Part shown: piece by piece, positions 1 through 9,638 of the stretch
Position numbering within the stretch: the first letter of the stretch is position 1
Layout of the letters: the number at the start of each line of letters is the position of its first letter
Source: Neoroseomonas terrae
GTDB lineage: Bacteria > Pseudomonadota > Alphaproteobacteria > Acetobacterales > Acetobacteraceae
Length of the DNA stretch: 64,000 nucleotides
Reading direction: 5' to 3'
Assembly (NCBI RefSeq): GCF_018129025.1
Contig: NZ_JAAEDI010000016.1
Location: 1-64,000 of the forward strand
The notes under the pieces: model-generated
The model's input: only the letters and a program-made list of their open reading frames with translations
Database searches by the model: none
Told to the model about the DNA's origin: nothing
Position numbers and translations under genes: made by a program

Positions 1-85
1 CGCGATGGACGAGGGGCTGCGCTTCGCCATCCGCGAAGGCGGCCGCACCGTCGGCGCCGGCGTCGTCGCGTCGATCACGAAGTAA
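1..85 (+). CDS. tuf: Elongation factor Tu, C-terminal end only
   Basis: Only the last 27 codons are present; the gene runs off the left edge. Reading from base 2 gives [19 protein letters not shown] and a TAA stop, the conserved end of the third beta-barrel domain of EF-Tu. EF-Tu is the GTPase that carries aminoacyl-tRNA to the ribosome. It stops 28 bases before rpsJ, the usual str/S10 junction in proteobacteria. Since many genomes hold two tuf copies, tufA versus tufB cannot be decided here. Confidence 0.93.
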   Translation, partial: AMDEGLRFAIREGGRTVGAGVVASITK

Positions 86-113
86 GAACGGCAGGAACGC
101 GGGTCCCAACACC

Positions 114-422
<309 letters not shown>

Positions 423-442
423 GGCCAGAGGGAAATAGAGCC

Positions 443-1129
443 ATGGCCGCGAAGAAGGGCCGCACCGGCCTGATCGCGAAAAAGCTGGGCATGTCCCGGC
501 TGTTCAACGAGGACGGTTCGACCGTTCCCGTGACGCTGCTCCATGTGGACCAGGTCCGCGTGGTGGCGCAGCGCACCCAGGAGAAGGACGGCTACGAGGC
601 CGTCCAGCTCGGCATCGGCAAGGCGAAGCCCAAGAACGTCTCCAAGGCGAACAAGGGTCACTTCGCGAAGGCCGGCGTCGAGGCGCCGCAGAAGGTGGTC
701 GAGTTCCGCGTCGGCACCGACGCGATGCTCGATGCCGGCGCCGTGCTGACCTCCGCGCATTTCGTGAAGGGCCAGAAGGTCGATGTCACCGGCGTGACGG
801 TCGGCAAGGGCTTCGCCGGTGCGATGAAGCGCTGGAACTTCGCGGGTCTCGAGGCGTCTCACGGCGTGTCCGTCAGCCATCGTTCGCATGGTTCGACCGG
901 CAACCGCCAGGATCCGGGCAAGACCTTCAAGAACAAGAAGATGGCCGGCCATCTCGGTGTCGAGCGCGTGACCACCCAGAACCTGGAAGTCGCCGCTGTC
1001 GATGCGGAGAAGGGCCTGCTGCTGATCAAGGGCGCCGTGCCCGGTTCGAAGGGTGGCTACGTGATGATCCGCGACGCTGAGAAGCGCGCGCGTCACGCCG
1101 ACGCGCCGTTCCCCGCGGCCGTGGCCTGA
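443..1129 (+). CDS. rplC: 50S ribosomal protein L3
   Basis: 228 residues, a little longer than E. coli L3 because of an Ala/Pro-rich tail (DAPFPAAVA). The N-terminal [15 protein letters not shown] and the central loop [17 protein letters not shown] are diagnostic; the loop reaches toward the peptidyl transferase centre, and its Gln is the residue methylated by PrmB in E. coli. L3 is one of the first proteins to bind 23S rRNA. It starts 20 bases after rpsJ with GAGGGAAATAG as ribosome-binding site. Confidence 0.97.
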   Translation: MAAKKGRTGLIAKKLGMSRLFNEDGSTVPVTLLHVDQVRVVAQRTQEKDGYEAVQLGIGKAKPKNVSKANKGHFAKAGVEAPQKVVEFRVGTDAMLDAGAVLTSAHFVKGQKVDVTGVTVGKGFAGAMKRWNFAGLEASHGVSVSHRSHGSTGNRQDPGKTFKNKKMAGHLGVERVTTQNLEVAAVDAEKGLLLIKGAVPGSKGGYVMIRDAEKRARHADAPFPAAVA

Positions 1130-1140
1130 GGACTGGTACG

Positions 1141-1761
1141 ATGCAGGTCAACGTCATCACCCTCGACAACGCCGCCGCCGGCGAGATCGAGCTGCCGGAG
1201 GCGCTGTTCGGCGCCGCGCCGCGCGCCGACATCATGGCGCGCGTCGTGCACTGGCAGCTCGCGAAGCGCCGTGCCGGCACGCACAAGGCGAAGGGCATGG
1301 GCGAGGTCTCCGGGACCACGAAGAAGCCCTATCGCCAGAAGGGCACCGGCAATGCGCGCCAGGGCTCTCTGCGCGCCCCGCAGTACCGCAAGGGCGGCGT
1401 GGTGCATGGCCCGGTCGTGCGCGACCACGGCTACAGCCTGAACAAGAAGGTCCGTCGCCTGGGCCTGATCTCCGCGCTCAGCCAGAAGGCGGCCGAGGGC
1501 AAGCTCGTGGTGCTCGACACCGCGGCGCTGGCCGCCGACGCCAAGACCGGCGCCGTCGCGAAGCAGATCAAGGCGCTCGGCTGGACCAGCGCGCTGGTGG
1601 TGGACGCCGCGGCGGACGAGAACTTCGCCCGCGTCGTGCGCAACCTGCCGAAGGTGCAGGTGCTGCCGACGATCGGCGCGAATGTCTATGACATCCTCAA
1701 CCACGACGTCCTCGCGGTCACCCGCGCCGGCGTCGAGGCGCTGAAGGAGCGGCTGGCATGA
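1141..1761 (+). CDS. rplD: 50S ribosomal protein L4
   Basis: 206 residues, full length. The loop [20 protein letters not shown] is the extended arm that lines the peptide exit tunnel, where macrolide-resistance changes arise. In enterobacteria L4 also represses its own S10 operon; whether that applies here cannot be judged from this window. Its stop overlaps the next start (ATGA at 1758), so L23 is translationally coupled to L4. Confidence 0.97.
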   Translation: MQVNVITLDNAAAGEIELPEALFGAAPRADIMARVVHWQLAKRRAGTHKAKGMGEVSGTTKKPYRQKGTGNARQGSLRAPQYRKGGVVHGPVVRDHGYSLNKKVRRLGLISALSQKAAEGKLVVLDTAALAADAKTGAVAKQIKALGWTSALVVDAAADENFARVVRNLPKVQVLPTIGANVYDILNHDVLAVTRAGVEALKERLA

Positions 1762-2087
1762 GCGACGCCCCGAAGCAGAAGCGCCCGGTCATCGGCCGGG
1801 AGCGCATGTACCAGACCATCCTGTCGCCGTTGGTGACGGAGAAGGCGACGCTGAACAACGAGCGCGGCCAGGTTACGTTCAAGGTCGCGATCGACGCGAC
1901 CAAGCCGGAGATCAAGGCTGCCGTCGAGGGTCTGTTCGGCGTGCAGGTGCTTGCCGTCAACACCATCCTGGTGAAGGGCAAGTCGAAGACGTTCCGCGGC
2001 CGTCCCGGCCAGCGGTCCGACTGGAAGAAGGCGATGGTGCGCCTGGCCGAAGGCCAGAGCATCGACCTCACGACGGGGCTCGCGTAA
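1758..2087 (+). CDS. rplW: 50S ribosomal protein L23
   Basis: 109 residues, carrying about 15 extra N-terminal residues ([15 protein letters not shown]) before the usual L23 core, which begins near [16 protein letters not shown]23 lies at the tunnel exit and is the docking site for trigger factor and SRP. It overlaps rplD by four bases and ends three bases before rplB. An internal ATG at 1807 would give a core-only protein, but the ATGA overlap favours 1758. Confidence 0.95.
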   Translation: MSDAPKQKRPVIGRERMYQTILSPLVTEKATLNNERGQVTFKVAIDATKPEIKAAVEGLFGVQVLAVNTILVKGKSKTFRGRPGQRSDWKKAMVRLAEGQSIDLTTGLA

Positions 2088-2090
2088 GCC

Positions 2091-2927
2091 ATGGCGTTGA
2101 AGAATTTCAATCCGGTCACGCCCTCTCTGCGCGGCACGATCCTCATCGATCGTTCCGAGCTGTGGAAAGGTGCGCCGGTCAAGGGCCTGACCGAGGGCAA
2201 GCATTCCTCGGGCGGGCGCAATCAGCACGGCCGCATCACCGTCCGCTTCCGTGGCGGCGGACACAAGCGCGCCTATCGCCTGGTCGACTTCAAGCGCCGG
2301 ACCAAGTTCGGCGTGCCGGCGATCGTCGAGCGGCTGGAATACGACCCCAACCGCACGGCGTTCATCGCGCTGCTCAAGTACCAGGACGGCGAGCTCGCCT
2401 ACATCCTGGCGCCGCAGCGCCTGAAGGCCGGCGACACGGTCGTTGCTGCCGAGAAGGCCGACGTGAAGCCGGGCAACGCCATGCCGATGGCCGCCATCCC
2501 GGTGGGCACGATCATCCACAACATCGAGCTGAAGCCCGGTGCCGGTGGTAAGCTGGCGCGTTCGGCTGGCACCTTCGCGCAGCTGGTCGGCAAGGACCAG
2601 GGCTATGCGCAGGTGAAGCTGCAGTCGGGTGAACTCCGCCTGATCCGGTCCGAATGCATGGCCTCGATCGGTGCGGTGTCCAACCCGGACAACAGCAACC
2701 AGGAACTGGGCAAGGCCGGCCGCAGCCGTTGGCTCGGCAGGAAGCCGCACCAGCGCGGCGTCGTGATGAACCCGGTTGACCACCCGCATGGCGGTGGTGA
2801 AGGCCGTACCTCGGGTGGCCGGCATCCGGTCACCCCGTGGGGCAAGCCCACGAAGGGTGCGAAGACCCGCAACAACAAGCGGTCCGACGGATTCATCGTC
2901 CGCCGCCGCAACGCGACGAAGGGCTGA
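2091..2927 (+). CDS. rplB: 50S ribosomal protein L2
   Basis: 278 residues, the normal length. It starts [15 protein letters not shown] and contains the universally conserved HPHGGGEGR segment near residue 228, whose His is important for peptidyl transfer. L2 is needed for joining of subunits. It is packed between rplW (three-base gap) and rpsS (five-base gap), so it is clearly part of the same transcript. Confidence 0.98.
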   Translation: MALKNFNPVTPSLRGTILIDRSELWKGAPVKGLTEGKHSSGGRNQHGRITVRFRGGGHKRAYRLVDFKRRTKFGVPAIVERLEYDPNRTAFIALLKYQDGELAYILAPQRLKAGDTVVAAEKADVKPGNAMPMAAIPVGTIIHNIELKPGAGGKLARSAGTFAQLVGKDQGYAQVKLQSGELRLIRSECMASIGAVSNPDNSNQELGKAGRSRWLGRKPHQRGVVMNPVDHPHGGGEGRTSGGRHPVTPWGKPTKGAKTRNNKRSDGFIVRRRNATKG

Positions 2928-2932
2928 TCGCG

Positions 2933-3211
2933 ATGTCGCGCAGCGTCTGGAAGGGGCCGTTCGTCGACGGCTACCTGCTCAACAAGGCCGAGGCGGCCCG
3001 TGCCTCCACGCGCAACGAGATCATCAAGATCTGGTCGCGCCGGAGCACGATCCTGCCGCAGTTCGTTGGCCTGACCTTCGGTGTCTACAACGGCAGGAAG
3101 TTCCTGCCGGTGCAGGTGTCGGAGAACATGGTCGGCCACAAGTTCGGCGAGTTCTCGCCGACGCGTACCTTCACGGGTCACGCGGCCGACAAGAAGGCGA
3201 AGCGGGGCTGA
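2933..3211 (+). CDS. rpsS: 30S ribosomal protein S19
   Basis: 92 residues beginning [16 protein letters not shown], typical of S19, with the conserved [13 protein letters not shown] segment. S19 forms a complex with S13 in the 30S head and touches the A-site tRNA. The ATG at 2933 was chosen because it gives the canonical N-terminus; the open frame extends upstream into rplB but shows no S19 homology there. Confidence 0.97.
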   Translation: MSRSVWKGPFVDGYLLNKAEAARASTRNEIIKIWSRRSTILPQFVGLTFGVYNGRKFLPVQVSENMVGHKFGEFSPTRTFTGHAADKKAKRG

Positions 3212-3215
3212 TCCG

Positions 3216-3608
3216 ATGAGCAAGCCGAAGCACCCCCGTACCCTCGAGGACAGCGAGGCCCAGGCTGTGACCTGGAACATCCGCGTCTCCCCGCGGAAGC
3301 TGAACCTCGTTGCCGGTCTGATCCGCGGCAAGCGGGCGCAGGATGCGGTCGCGCAGCTGACCTTCAGCAAGCGCCGCATCGCCGTGACTGTGAAGAAGAC
3401 GCTCGAATCCGCGATCGCGAATGCCGAGAACAACCACAGCCTCGACGTCGACCGCCTGGTCGTGTCGAAGGCCGAGGTCGGCCGCGCGCAGGTGATGAAG
3501 CGCTTCCATGCCCGCGGCCGTGGCCGGTCCGCGCGCGTCGAGAAGTGGTTCAGCCACCTCAAGATCGTCGTGGCGGAACAGCAGCTCGCCGAGCAGGAGG
3601 CCGCGTAA
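3216..3608 (+). CDS. rplV: 50S ribosomal protein L22
   Basis: 130 residues, about 20 longer than E. coli L22, with extra residues at the N-terminus ([15 protein letters not shown]) and a short acidic tail ([11 protein letters not shown]). The core [16 protein letters not shown] and the hairpin [13 protein letters not shown], which projects into the exit tunnel, are clear. The start ATG is five bases after the rpsS stop. Confidence 0.96.
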   Translation: MSKPKHPRTLEDSEAQAVTWNIRVSPRKLNLVAGLIRGKRAQDAVAQLTFSKRRIAVTVKKTLESAIANAENNHSLDVDRLVVSKAEVGRAQVMKRFHARGRGRSARVEKWFSHLKIVVAEQQLAEQEAA

Positions 3609-3609
3609 C

Positions 3610-4287
3610 ATGGGCCACAAAGTCAATCCGATCGGGCTGCGGCTCGGCATCAATCGCACCTGGGACAGCCGGTGGTTCGCGGGTGCCGACTACGCGAAGC
3701 TCCTCCATGAGGACTTCAAGCTCCGCGAGAAGCTGCAGAAGCGCCTGAAGGGCGCGGGCGTTTCGCGCATCGTGATCGAACGTCCGGCGAAGAAGCCCCG
3801 CGTGACGATCCACGCTGCCCGCCCGGGCGTCGTGATCGGCAAGAAGGGCGCGGACATCGAGGTGCTGCGCAAGGATCTCATGAAGATGGCCGGTGCCGAG
3901 GTGGCGCTGAACATCGTCGAGATCCGCAAGCCCGAGATCGACGCGACGCTGGTCGCCGAGAACATCGCGCAGCAGCTCGAGCGCCGCGTGGCCTTCCGTC
4001 GCGCGATGAAGCGCGCCGTGCAGTCCGCCATGCGCCTCGGCGCCGGCGGCATTCGTATCAACTGCTCCGGTCGCCTGGGCGGGGCCGAGATCGCGCGCAT
4101 GGAATGGTACCGCGAGGGCCGCGTGCCCCTGCATACCCTCCGCGCCGATATCGACTACGGCACGGCGACCGCGAAGACCACCTATGGCACCTGCGGTGTG
4201 AAGGTGTGGATCTTCAAGGGCGAGATCATGGCCCATGATCCGATGGCGCAGGACAAGCGCGCCGCGGAACAGGCGCCGCAGCGCTGA
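3610..4287 (+). CDS. rpsC: 30S ribosomal protein S3
   Basis: 225 residues beginning [14 protein letters not shown], the standard S3 N-terminus. A KH RNA-binding domain is seen around residues 40-110 with its loop [12 protein letters not shown]3 helps form the mRNA entry channel. The ATG lies one base after the L22 stop codon. The C-terminus ends in a short charged tail. Confidence 0.97.
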   Translation: MGHKVNPIGLRLGINRTWDSRWFAGADYAKLLHEDFKLREKLQKRLKGAGVSRIVIERPAKKPRVTIHAARPGVVIGKKGADIEVLRKDLMKMAGAEVALNIVEIRKPEIDATLVAENIAQQLERRVAFRRAMKRAVQSAMRLGAGGIRINCSGRLGGAEIARMEWYREGRVPLHTLRADIDYGTATAKTTYGTCGVKVWIFKGEIMAHDPMAQDKRAAEQAPQR

Positions 4288-4299
4288 AGGTGAAGGACA

Positions 4300-4719
4300 A
4301 TGCTGCAGCCTAAGCGCACCAAATTCCGCAAGGCCCATAAGGGCCGCATCCATGGCCTGGCCAAGGGCGGCTTCTCGCTGTCCTTCGGCGGGTTCGGCCT
4401 GAAGGCCCTCGAGCCGGAGCGCGTCACCGCGCGCCAGATCGAGGCCGCCCGTCGCGCGATCACCCGTGCGATGAAGCGTCAGGGCCGCGTGTGGATCCGC
4501 ATCTTCCCGGACGTGCCGGTGTCGACCAAGCCGGCGGAAGTCCGCATGGGTTCCGGCAAGGGCGCCCCCGAATACTGGGTGGCGCGCGTGAAGCCGGGCC
4601 GTGTGATGTTCGAGATCGACGGCGTTCCGGTCGAGACGGCGCGTGAGGCGCTGTCCCTCGGCGCGGCGAAGCTGCCGATCAAGACCAAGTTCGTCACCCG
4701 TCTGGGTGCGGAGGCCTGA
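4300..4719 (+). CDS. rplP: 50S ribosomal protein L16
   Basis: 139 residues, starting [16 protein letters not shown]. It contains [20 protein letters not shown], the conserved segment that holds the Arg hydroxylated by YcfD in E. coli. L16 organises the A-site tRNA region of the 50S subunit. Gap to rpsC is 12 bases with a GAAGG-type binding site. Confidence 0.97.
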   Translation: MLQPKRTKFRKAHKGRIHGLAKGGFSLSFGGFGLKALEPERVTARQIEAARRAITRAMKRQGRVWIRIFPDVPVSTKPAEVRMGSGKGAPEYWVARVKPGRVMFEIDGVPVETAREALSLGAAKLPIKTKFVTRLGAEA

Positions 4720-4720
4720 T

Positions 4721-4936
4721 ATGGCTGCAACCAAGATCGGCGATGTCCGCGCGAAGAGCGCGGATGAGCTGAACACCATGCTGCTCGACCTGCGCAAGGA
4801 GCAGTTCAACCTGCGTTTCCAGCGCGCGACCGGCCAGCTTGAGGCGCTTTCGCGCATCAAGCAGGTCCGCCGCGACATCGCGCGGGTGAAGACCATCATC
4901 GGCGAGCGTTCGCGCAGCGCCGCCACCACGGCCTGA
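4721..4936 (+). CDS. rpmC: 50S ribosomal protein L29
   Basis: 71 residues, two-helix coiled protein with [19 protein letters not shown], the L29 signature. It lies by the tunnel exit beside L23. The ATG at 4721 is one base after the L16 stop codon; the open frame extends upstream but only this start gives the usual length. Confidence 0.95.
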   Translation: MAATKIGDVRAKSADELNTMLLDLRKEQFNLRFQRATGQLEALSRIKQVRRDIARVKTIIGERSRSAATTA

Positions 4937-4952
4937 GAGGAGACCAGCGGCA

Positions 4953-5234
4953 ATGCCGAAGCGCGTCCTCACCGGGCGGGTCACCAGCGACAAGACGGAC
5001 AAGACCATCACGGTCCTGGTCGAGCGTCGCGTCATGCACCCGCTCTACAAGAAGTTCATCCGGCGCTCGAAGAAGTACGCCGCGCATGACGATGCCAACC
5101 TGTGCAAGGAAGGTGACGTCGTGGCGATCGAGGAGTGCCGCCCGATCAGCAAGTCGAAGTCCTGGGTCGTGATCGAGCGCAACGGCGCCTCGGTCGACCG
5201 CCCGGCCTTCCTTGCCGTGGCGGCGGAGGCCTGA
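4953..5234 (+). CDS. rpsQ: 30S ribosomal protein S17
   Basis: 93 residues beginning [19 protein letters not shown], an OB-fold S17 with the conserved [18 protein letters not shown] strand. S17 is a primary 16S rRNA-binding protein. GAGAGGAGA upstream is a strong ribosome-binding site. It ends the S10 part of the cluster, three bases before rplN. Confidence 0.96.
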   Translation: MPKRVLTGRVTSDKTDKTITVLVERRVMHPLYKKFIRRSKKYAAHDDANLCKEGDVVAIEECRPISKSKSWVVIERNGASVDRPAFLAVAAEA

Positions 5235-5237
5235 TCC

Positions 5238-5606
5238 ATGATCCAGGTCGAATCCAACCTCGAGGTTGCGGATAATTCCGGCGCGCGCCGCGTCCAGTGC
5301 ATCAAGGTGCTGGGCGGCTCCAAGCGGAAGACCGCCGGCGTGGGCGACATCATCGTCGTCTCCGTGAAGGAAGCGATTCCCCGCGGCAAGGTGAAGAAGG
5401 GGACGGTGGAGCGCGCGGTGATCGTGCGCACCGCCTATCCGGTGCGCCGCGCCGACGGCACGGTGATCCGCTTCGACCGCAACGCGGCCGTGCTGATCAA
5501 CAAGTCGAACGAGCCCATCGGGACCCGCATCTTCGGACCGGTCGTGCGCGAGCTGCGCGCGAAGAAGTTCATGAAGATCATCTCGCTGGCGCCGGAGGTG
5601 CTGTGA
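5238..5606 (+). CDS. rplN: 50S ribosomal protein L14
   Basis: 122 residues, exactly the standard length, starting [18 protein letters not shown]14 forms intersubunit bridge B8 and is the binding target of the silencing factor RsfS. It is the first gene of what is a separate spc operon in E. coli; here only three bases separate it from rpsQ, so S10 and spc are one transcription unit. Confidence 0.97.
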   Translation: MIQVESNLEVADNSGARRVQCIKVLGGSKRKTAGVGDIIVVSVKEAIPRGKVKKGTVERAVIVRTAYPVRRADGTVIRFDRNAAVLINKSNEPIGTRIFGPVVRELRAKKFMKIISLAPEVL

Positions 5607-5607
5607 C

Positions 5608-5928
5608 ATGGCTGCGAAGATCCGCAAGGGCGATCGCGTCCAGGTCCTGACCGGCAAGGACAAGGGCCGGCAGGGTGAGGTGATCAAGGTTGAACCCACC
5701 GAGGGCCGCGCCCTCGTTCAGGGCATCAACATGGTGAAGCGGCACCAGAAGCCGCAGGGCATGGGCCGCCCCGGCGGCATCATTGAGAAGGAGGCGTCGA
5801 TCGACCTCTCCAACCTCGCCCTGCTGGATCCGACGTCGGGCAAGCCGACGCGGGTCGGCTTTAAGGTGCTCGAGGACGGCAAGAAGGTCCGGGTGGCGAA
5901 GGCCTCCGGCGAGGTGCTCGACGCATGA
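5608..5928 (+). CDS. rplX: 50S ribosomal protein L24
   Basis: 106 residues with the KOW motif near the N-terminus ([19 protein letters not shown]). L24 starts 50S assembly. It begins one base after rplN and its stop overlaps the rplE start (ATGA at 5925). Confidence 0.96.
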   Translation: MAAKIRKGDRVQVLTGKDKGRQGEVIKVEPTEGRALVQGINMVKRHQKPQGMGRPGGIIEKEASIDLSNLALLDPTSGKPTRVGFKVLEDGKKVRVAKASGEVLDA

Positions 5929-6485
5929 GCGACGTGAACGAGCAGCCCCGGCTGCGCAAGCACTACGATGAGGTGATCCGCAAGGCTCTCGTCGAGGAAT
6001 TCGGGTACAAGAACCCGATGGAAGTGCCGAAGCTCTCGAAGATCGTGATCAACATGGGCGTCGGCGAAGCCGCCGGCGACCAGAAGAAGCTCGACGCGGC
6101 TGTCGCCGAGCTGACGGTGATCGCGGGCCAGAAGCCGGTGAAGACCAAGGCGAAGAAGGCCATCGCGGGCTTCAAGATCCGCGAGGGCATGGCGATCGGC
6201 ACGAAGGTGACGCTCCGCCAGCAGCGCATGTACGAGTTCCTCGACCGGCTCGTGACCATCGCCCTGCCGCGCCAGCGTGACTTCCGTGGCCTTCCGGGTA
6301 ACAAGGGCTTCGATGGGCGGGGGAATTTCTCCCTTGGCCTGAAGGAGCAGATCGTGTTCCCCGAGATCAGCTACGACAAGGTGGACGCGATCCGCGGCAT
6401 GGACATCGTCTTCGTCACGACGGCGAAGACGGACAAGGAAGCGAAGGCCCTGCTCAAGGCCTTCCAGCTTCCCTTCCAGAACTGA
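5925..6485 (+). CDS. rplE: 50S ribosomal protein L5
   Basis: 186 residues, normal length. [14 protein letters not shown] and the [11 protein letters not shown] segment identify L5, which binds 5S rRNA and contacts the P-site tRNA and S13. The start overlaps rplX by four bases. The last bases before rpsN include a short GC hairpin followed by GGAGGA, the rpsN binding site. Confidence 0.97.
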   Translation: MSDVNEQPRLRKHYDEVIRKALVEEFGYKNPMEVPKLSKIVINMGVGEAAGDQKKLDAAVAELTVIAGQKPVKTKAKKAIAGFKIREGMAIGTKVTLRQQRMYEFLDRLVTIALPRQRDFRGLPGNKGFDGRGNFSLGLKEQIVFPEISYDKVDAIRGMDIVFVTTAKTDKEAKALLKAFQLPFQN

Positions 6486-6540
6486 TTTTTGGAAAACCGC
6501 CGGGGTGGCCCCCCGGCAGGTTCCGGAGGACCTAGACGGT

Positions 6541-6846
6541 ATGGCCAAGACCTCGTCTGTCGAGAAGAACAAGCGCCGCGAGAAGCTTTCCAAGCTTCAT
6601 GCACCGAAGCGCGCTGCCCTGAAGGCCGTGATCATGGATCGCGACCTGTCGGTGGAGGAGCGCTTCGAGGCGACTTTGAAGCTCGCGCAGTTTCCCCGCA
6701 ACGGCGCGAAGAACCGCGTCCGTCTGCGCTGTGAAGTGACCGGCCGCCCCCGCGGCAACTACCGCAAGTTCAAGCTGTGCCGTAACCAGCTGCGGGACCT
6801 GGCCTCGAAGGGCCAGATCCCCGGTGTGGTGAAGGCGAGCTGGTAA
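6541..6846 (+). CDS. rpsN: 30S ribosomal protein S14, zinc-free type
   Basis: 101 residues starting [16 protein letters not shown]. It is the long, zinc-free form: the CxxC pairs of the short type are absent. The C-terminal block [20 protein letters not shown] is conserved. The ATG at 6541 follows GGAGGACCTAGACGGT. An in-frame ATG 36 bases upstream lies in the non-conserved gap and is unlikely. Confidence 0.96.
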   Translation: MAKTSSVEKNKRREKLSKLHAPKRAALKAVIMDRDLSVEERFEATLKLAQFPRNGAKNRVRLRCEVTGRPRGNYRKFKLCRNQLRDLASKGQIPGVVKASW

Positions 6847-6859
6847 GGAAGGACCGGCC

Positions 6860-7258
6860 ATGTCCATGTCCGATCCGCTGGGTGATATGCTCACCCGCAT
6901 CCGCAATGCCCAGTCGGCGCGCCAGTCGCGCTGCAAGGCCCCGGCGTCGAAGCTGCGCGAGAACGTGCTCGAGGTGCTGAAGCGCGAGGGTTACATCCGC
7001 GCCTGGCGCACCGAGGAAGTGCGTCCCGGCATCCGCTTCATCGACATCGAGCTGAAGTATTCGGAAGGCGAGCCCGCCATCAAGGAGATCATGCGCGTCT
7101 CCAAGCCGGGCCGGCGCGTCTATTCGAAGATCGCGGAGCTGCCGAAGTTCTACAACGGGCTCGGTACGTCGATCCTCTCCACGCCGCGCGGCGTGATGAG
7201 CGAGAATGAGGCCCGCGCCGCCAATGTCGGCGGCGAAGTCCTCTGCCGCGTGTTCTGA
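6860..7258 (+). CDS. rpsH: 30S ribosomal protein S8
   Basis: 132 residues with [14 protein letters not shown] at the start and the C-terminal [13 protein letters not shown] block. In E. coli S8 represses the spc operon by binding rplE mRNA. Two ATG codons (6860 and 6866) are possible; GGAAGGACC upstream suits either. Gap to rpsN is 13 bases. Confidence 0.97.
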   Translation: MSMSDPLGDMLTRIRNAQSARQSRCKAPASKLRENVLEVLKREGYIRAWRTEEVRPGIRFIDIELKYSEGEPAIKEIMRVSKPGRRVYSKIAELPKFYNGLGTSILSTPRGVMSENEARAANVGGEVLCRVF

Positions 7259-7272
7259 CGGGAGCAACAGCA

Positions 7273-7806
7273 ATGTCTCGCGTTGGGAAGTATCCTGTGC
7301 CGGTGCCGTCGGGCGTCACGCTCGCGATGGCCGGCCGCACGCTGACTGCCAAGGGCAAGCTCGGCGAGCTGAAGCTCGACCTCACGGACGACGTGGATGT
7401 CGAGATCAAGGGCAACGAGGTCGCGGTGTCGCCGCGCCGCACGGACCGCCGCGCGCGGACCATGTGGGGCACGACGCGCAGCCTGATCAACCAGATGGTG
7501 ACGGGCGTCTCCACCGGCTTCGTGAAGGCCATGGAGATCAACGGCACCGGCTACCGCGCCGCGGTGCAGGGTTCCGATCTGGTGCTGAACCTCGGCTACA
7601 GTCACGAGATCCGCTATCCGATCCCCCAGGGGATCAAGATCACCTGCGAACGTCCGACCGCCATCAAGGTGGAAGGCTCGGACAAGCGCCAGGTCGGTCA
7701 GGTGGCCGCCGAGATCCGCGCGTATCGCGGCCCTGAGCCCTACAAGGGCAAGGGTGTCAGGTACGACAACGAGCAGATCCTCCGGAAGGAGGGTAAGAAG
7801 AAGTAA
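7273..7806 (+). CDS. rplF: 50S ribosomal protein L6
   Basis: 177 residues, two repeated L6 domains, ending with [13 protein letters not shown], the signature that contacts the sarcin-ricin loop region. It starts [15 protein letters not shown]. Its final stop base is the first base of the rplR start (TAATG). Confidence 0.97.
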   Translation: MSRVGKYPVPVPSGVTLAMAGRTLTAKGKLGELKLDLTDDVDVEIKGNEVAVSPRRTDRRARTMWGTTRSLINQMVTGVSTGFVKAMEINGTGYRAAVQGSDLVLNLGYSHEIRYPIPQGIKITCERPTAIKVEGSDKRQVGQVAAEIRAYRGPEPYKGKGVRYDNEQILRKEGKKK

Positions 7807-8168
7807 TGGCCAGCAAGCTCGACCTCGAGGCGCGGCGCCGCCGCCGTCTCCGCTTCCAGCTCCGGCAGAAGTCCGGCGGGCGTGTGCGCCTGTCGGTGTT
7901 CCGCTCGGGGAAGCACATCTATGCGCAGGTCATCGACGACAAGCAGGGGCGCACGCTCGCCTCCGCCTCGACGATCGAAAAGACGATGCGCGAAGGGCTG
8001 AAGACCGGCGCCGACAAGGACGCCGCGACGGCGGTGGGCAAGCTGCTGGCCGAACGTGCGATCGCGGCCGGGGTGACGGAAGTCGTCTTCGACCGTGGTC
8101 CCTATCTCTACCATGGGCGCGTGAAGGCGCTCGCGGACGGCGCCCGCGAGGGCGGGCTGTCGTTCTGA
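7806..8168 (+). CDS. rplR: 50S ribosomal protein L18
   Basis: 120 residues; the C-terminal [19 protein letters not shown] block is typical of L18, which binds 5S rRNA together with L5. The basic N-terminus ([16 protein letters not shown]) is the rRNA-binding tail. It shares one base with rplF. Confidence 0.96.
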   Translation: MASKLDLEARRRRRLRFQLRQKSGGRVRLSVFRSGKHIYAQVIDDKQGRTLASASTIEKTMREGLKTGADKDAATAVGKLLAERAIAAGVTEVVFDRGPYLYHGRVKALADGAREGGLSF

Positions 8169-8181
8169 GAGGCTGACACAG

Positions 8182-8811
8182 ATGGCATATGCACCGAGGT
8201 CCGGTGGCGAAGGTGGCGGCGAGGGTGGGCGCGAGCGCCGTGGCCGTCGTCGCGACAGCAACGAGAACCGGCAGGAGCGTCAGGACGGCGACGAGCTGAA
8301 GGACAAGCTCGTCACCATCAACCGCGTCGCCAAGGTGGTGAAGGGTGGCCGTCGCTTCTCCTTCGCCGCACTGGTCGTGGTCGGCGACGAGAAGGGCCGC
8401 GTCGGCTGGGGCGCGGGCAAGGCGCGTGAGGTGCCGGAGGCGATCCGCAAGGCGACGGAACGTGCGAAGCGCACGATGATCCGCGTGCCGATGCGCGAGG
8501 GCCGCACCTTGCATCACGACGTGATCGGCGAGTTCGGCGCCGGCCGCGTCATCCTGCGCGCTGCCCCCGCGGGTACCGGCATCATCGCCGGCGGCCCGAT
8601 GCGCGCGGTGTTCGAGACGCTGGGCATGGGCGACGTCGTCGCGAAGTGCACCGGCTCCGCGAACCCGCACAACATGGTGAAGGCCACCTTCGCGGCGCTG
8701 ACGCGCTGTACTTCCCCGCGCGCCGTTGCGGCGCGTCGCGGGAAGAAGGTCGCCGACATGCTCGGCCAGAAGAAGGACGCCGCCGAGGCGACGGAGGCCA
8801 CGAATGGCTGA
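8182..8811 (+). CDS. rpsE: 30S ribosomal protein S5, N-terminally extended
   Basis: 209 residues against about 167 in E. coli. The S5 domain with [20 protein letters not shown] begins near residue 35; before it lies a Gly/Arg/Glu-rich low-complexity leader, and the C-terminus also has an acidic tail ([13 protein letters not shown]). The double-stranded RNA-binding fold and the C-terminal fold are otherwise normal. S5 guards translational accuracy at the mRNA entry. The tail of the gene overlaps rpmD by eight bases. Confidence 0.96.
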   Translation: MAYAPRSGGEGGGEGGRERRGRRRDSNENRQERQDGDELKDKLVTINRVAKVVKGGRRFSFAALVVVGDEKGRVGWGAGKAREVPEAIRKATERAKRTMIRVPMREGRTLHHDVIGEFGAGRVILRAAPAGTGIIAGGPMRAVFETLGMGDVVAKCTGSANPHNMVKATFAALTRCTSPRAVAARRGKKVADMLGQKKDAAEATEATNG

Positions 8812-8992
8812 CGAGAAGAAGACCGTGAAGGTGACCCAGCTCGGGTCCCCGATCGGGCGCAAGCCGGGCCAGAAGGAGACCCTGATCGGTCTCGGCCTGA
8901 ACAAGCGTCATCGTACGCGCGAACTGGAGGACACTCCGGCCGTGCGTGGCATGATCCGCAAGGTCGCGCACCTGGTGCGCGTCGAGGACTGA
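8804..8992 (+). CDS. rpmD: 50S ribosomal protein L30
   Basis: 62 residues; [20 protein letters not shown] and the [16 protein letters not shown] block are the L30 signature. The start ATG at 8804 lies inside the end of rpsE, an eight-base overlap in another frame that implies coupled translation. A longer upstream open frame exists but is rpsE shadow. Confidence 0.95.
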   Translation: MADEKKTVKVTQLGSPIGRKPGQKETLIGLGLNKRHRTRELEDTPAVRGMIRKVAHLVRVED

Positions 8993-8995
8993 GCC

Positions 8996-9493
8996 ATGAA
9001 GCTCAATGAAATCCGCGACAACGACGGCGCGCGGGCCAAGTTCAAGCGCATCGGGCGCGGCATCGGGTCCGGCAAGGGCAAGACGTCCGGCCGCGGCGTG
9101 AAGGGTCAGAAGGCGCGTACCGGCGTGTCGCTGAACGGGTTCGAGGGCGGTCAGCTCCCGATCTATCGGCGCGTGCCGAAGCGTGGCTTCGTGAACATCT
9201 TCCGCAAGGACTATGCGGTGCTGAACCTCGGTACGCTGGACGCGGCGATCGAAGCGGGCCGTCTGCCGGCCGGCCAGCCGATCGACGAGGCGGCGCTGCG
9301 CAGCGCCGGCGTCGTCCGCGCCTCGGCCAAGCTCGCGGGCGTGCGCCTGCTGGCGAAGGGCGAGATCAAGCGCGCCGTGACCCTGACGGTGACCGGCGCC
9401 TCGGCGGCCGCGATCGCGGCGGTGGAAGCGGCCGGCGGTTCGGTGACCGTGACGGCGCCCGCCGCCCCGGCCACGGACGCCGCGTCCGAGTGA
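8996..9493 (+). CDS. rplO: 50S ribosomal protein L15
   Basis: 165 residues. The glycine-rich [19 protein letters not shown] leader near residues 20-40 is characteristic of L15, which runs into the 23S rRNA core. The C-terminal Ala/Pro-rich tail is longer than in E. coli (144 residues). It starts three bases after rpmD. Confidence 0.96.
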   Translation: MKLNEIRDNDGARAKFKRIGRGIGSGKGKTSGRGVKGQKARTGVSLNGFEGGQLPIYRRVPKRGFVNIFRKDYAVLNLGTLDAAIEAGRLPAGQPIDEAALRSAGVVRASAKLAGVRLLAKGEIKRAVTLTVTGASAAAIAAVEAAGGSVTVTAPAAPATDAASE

Positions 9494-9638
9494 CCCCTTG
9501 TCCCTGACCGGCCGGCTGGCTAGGTCAGGGTCCGGATCTTCGCTGCGGCGCGCGGGGGAACCTGTGCGCCGCAGTGTCTTGTACGGGTTGGCTTGAGTCC
9601 CGGCGCAGCGCCGGCGCGACTCCAGGAGGACAGGCGGC
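9494..9638 (+). promoter_or_regulatory. Structured rplO-secY leader with three hairpins
   Basis: This 145-base gap, by far the widest so far in the operon, can form three successive stems. The first pairs CCCTGACC at 9502 with GGTCAGGG at 9523. The second pairs CTGCGGCGC at 9543 with GCGCCGCAG at 9566. The third pairs CCGGCGC and GCGCCGG around 9600-9614, extended by GAGTC/GACTC at 9595 and 9618. The strong secY binding site AGGAGGA at 9624 follows directly. No T-run follows any stem, so these are not plain terminators. A role in tuning secY expression or mRNA processing is inference. Confidence 0.5.
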
